DNA of 64,000 bases from Trinickia fusca (GTDB lineage Bacteria > Pseudomonadota > Gammaproteobacteria > Burkholderiales > Burkholderiaceae): assembly GCF_003628145.1 (NCBI RefSeq), contig NZ_RBZV01000010.1, forward strand, positions 62,623 to 126,622, in the 5' to 3' direction. This document shows, in pieces, positions 62,765 through 64,000 of the stretch. Under the pieces are notes generated by a model. The model worked only from the letters and a program-made list of their open reading frames with translations. It had not been told where the DNA came from and did no database searches. The position numbers were made by a program, and so were the translations under genes. Position 1 is the stretch's first letter. Every line of letters starts with the position of its first letter.

Positions 62765-63540
62765 CCCTTGCGCGTGACGCCGCGGGCCGCGACAGGGCCG
62801 AGCCACGTGTCGAGCCAGTTCGCGAGACCTTGCAGGTCATGCGCGGCCTGCGAATGCGGCGCATCGTCGAAGAACCACGTACCGCGAGCGAACGCTTCGG
62901 GCATGGCGGCATCGAGGTGCACGCGCTGATCGAGCGTCGTCGTTGCGCCAACGGCAGCCTGCAGCAGCGAGAGTGCATCGCGCTGCATGTCCCGCGCCGG
63001 GTTCAGCCGGTTCACCACGATTTGCAGGTGCGCGCTTGCGCGTCGCAGCGGCGCGAGGTGACGCACGAGCGTGGCGCACGCGGCGGGCTCCGGTGGCGTC
63101 AGACACAACACGAGGTCGGCGCAACGCACCGCATGCGCGGCCTGCGGCGACGGATAGCGCGGCGTATCGACGAACGCAACCGCGCTATCGGGCAAATCGA
63201 TCTGCGCGAGCGCCTGCGCTAGCCAGCGAGGCTCCGAAACGAGCCGCGCTTCACTGGCGGTACGCTCATCGAGTGCAAGCTCGCCATGCGGCGCGAACAG
63301 CACGCCTTCGTCGTTGCGCCACGTATGCTCGCGCCACGGGGCGGTACGGCCCAGCATTGCATCGGCAAGCCCCACCTTTGAAAACGTGTCGAGCCCGAGG
63401 TGGGCGCCGAGCAGGTTCTGCGGATCGAAGTCGACTGCGACCACCGCACGGCGCCGCCGCGCGAGCAGCACGGCCAGCGCCGCAGTCAGCGTCGTTCGTC
63501 CTGTGCCGCCGGCCGTCGACACGAGCGCGATCGTCTTCAT
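62761..63540 (-). CDS. bcsQ: Cellulose operon ParA-like ATPase BcsQ
   Basis: 259 residues. MinD/ParA fold: deviant Walker A STAGGTGRTTL, then VDFDPQNLLGAHLG and FVDTPRYPSPQ. BcsQ helps to place or assemble the synthase at the cell pole. Overlaps bcsA by four bases downstream and bcsF by four bases upstream, showing tight translational coupling. Confidence 0.92.
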   Translation of the reverse strand: MKTIALVSTAGGTGRTTLTAALAVLLARRRRAVVAVDFDPQNLLGAHLGLDTFSKVGLADAMLGRTAPWREHTWRNDEGVLFAPHGELALDERTASEARLVSEPRWLAQALAQIDLPDSAVAFVDTPRYPSPQAAHAVRCADLVLCLTPPEPAACATLVRHLAPLRRASAHLQIVVNRLNPARDMQRDALSLLQAAVGATTTLDQRVHLDAAMPEAFARGTWFFDDAPHSQAAHDLQGLANWLDTWLGPVAARGVTRKG

Positions 63541-63746
63541 CGTGTCGCCTCCTCAACATGATCGGCCTCAGGCAGCAGCCGACCATTGAGCACCACAGGC
63601 TCGATTTCAACCACGACGGCGTCACGCGGATCGAAGCGCTTCGCATCCACCCAGCCTTGGCGCGCACGGACGCGCTGAAGCCCGATCCATGCCGGCACCG
63701 CGCCCACTACGCCGGCTGCGAAGCACAGCAGCAAGAAGGTCGTCAT
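63537..63746 (-). CDS. bcsF: BcsF-like small membrane protein
   Basis: 69 residues. One N-terminal helix (FLLLCFAAGVVGAVPAWIGL) and then a basic/hydrophilic tail, as in BcsF, which anchors BcsE/BcsG-associated functions. Four-base overlaps on both sides with bcsE and bcsQ support the call. Sequence similarity to E. coli BcsF is weak, so position carries much of the assignment. Confidence 0.7.
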   Translation of the reverse strand: MTTFLLLCFAAGVVGAVPAWIGLQRVRARQGWVDAKRFDPRDAVVVEIEPVVLNGRLLPEADHVEEATR

Positions 63747-64000
63747 GTCGTTTCTCCCCGGCCGCGTACGAGCGGCATCATATGGCGCTCGGCGCGGCGC
63801 CGCGGCATGGCCATGGATGTTGGCGCGCGCTCGGCCGCTTGGGCGTCGGTGCCACGGTTGGCGTCGGCGGCGGCTTCGTTTTCGGTACCCGGATCGGCAT
63901 CGCTATTGGCACGGACCGACTCTCCGTCGATGTGCGCCAGGATGGCTTCGACCGCCTGCAATTGCGAGGCCGCCTCACGCGCCCGTTCGATGTCGTGCTT
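63743..64000 (-). CDS. bcsE: BcsE-like protein, C-terminal end (cut by window)
   Basis: Only the last 85 codons are visible, with the frame open to the right edge. The text includes DIERAREAASQLQAVEAILAHIDGES, an acidic Ala-rich linker and PTSMAMPRRRAERHMMPLVRGRG, followed by a stop overlapping bcsF by four bases. The position before bcsF and the coupled overlap support BcsE, a c-di-GMP-binding regulator of cellulose synthesis. The diagnostic domain is outside the window, so the name rests on context. Confidence 0.6.
   Translation of the reverse strand, partial: KHDIERAREAASQLQAVEAILAHIDGESVRANSDADPGTENEAAADANRGTDAQAAERAPTSMAMPRRRAERHMMPLVRGRGETT

Noticed and set aside
60647-62929. Rightward open frame of 760 codons opposite bcsA
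   Set aside because: Antisense of bcsA; highly charged, low-complexity translation without domains.

Overview
This is a GC-rich chromosomal window that looks like a member of the Burkholderiaceae (Burkholderia/Paraburkholderia/Trinickia type). The reasons are strong C/G bias at third codon positions, many LysR, MocR and LysE family genes, a CIO-type cytochrome bd oxidase, an Ohr peroxidase locus, a type VI secretion (T6SS) vgrG island and a cellulose operon. The assignment is inferred from gene content and style, not from a marker gene. No rRNA, tRNA or CRISPR array was seen.

Layout. 1-6.3 kb: the 3' part of a DHA2-type exporter, a RimJ/RimL-like acetyltransferase, a LysR regulator divergent from an MFS permease, a type II haloacid dehalogenase and a YcaQ-family DNA glycosylase. 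6.3-17 kb: a large exported beta-propeller-like protein, an NnrU-like membrane protein, an M20 peptidase, a small superinfection-immunity-family protein, a DUF2158 protein, a NERD-plus-helicase protein, a glutathione transferase and a PAS hybrid histidine kinase. 17-23.9 kb: a redox-stress block with an alpha/beta hydrolase, a thioredoxin-like protein with a CxxC pair, Ohr, a Tat-exported hydrolase, an OmpR/EnvZ-type two-component pair, a CcdA-like electron-transfer protein and a single-domain response regulator. 24-28.3 kb: a MerR regulator, then puuA-like and spuC-like putrescine catabolism genes. 28.4-32.7 kb: a four-gene operon of Baeyer-Villiger-type monooxygenase, short-chain dehydrogenase, PF10118 protein and epoxide-hydrolase-like protein, followed by a periplasmic trehalase.

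34.5-37.3 kb is a lower-GC island with a radical SAM protein that has an unusual CX8CX2C cluster motif, an overlapping LysE exporter and an AAC(6')-type aminoglycoside acetyltransferase. 37.4-39.5 kb holds a MocR regulator divergent from another LysE exporter. 39.6-53.6 kb is a T6SS accessory island. It has an orphan tssF facing a leftward operon: vgrG, a beta-propeller-like exported protein, a bifunctional peptidoglycan-hydrolase effector, two tandem exported small proteins (candidate immunity), a PAAR tip protein and a second beta-propeller-like paralogue. Beyond vgrG lie a decayed Tn5/IS4-type transposase, an AT-rich exported protein of unknown function (possible toxin) and an IS5-type transposase fragment.

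54-56.6 kb: cydA, cydB and a DUF2474-type small subunit (cyanide-insensitive oxidase). 56.6-58.4 kb: a LysR regulator divergent from azoR, with a clear T-N11-A operator between them. 58.3-64 kb: a leftward cellulose operon bcsE (cut by the window edge)-bcsF-bcsQ-bcsA-bcsG-bcsR, coupled by short overlaps. No bcsB, bcsC or bcsZ is present in the window.
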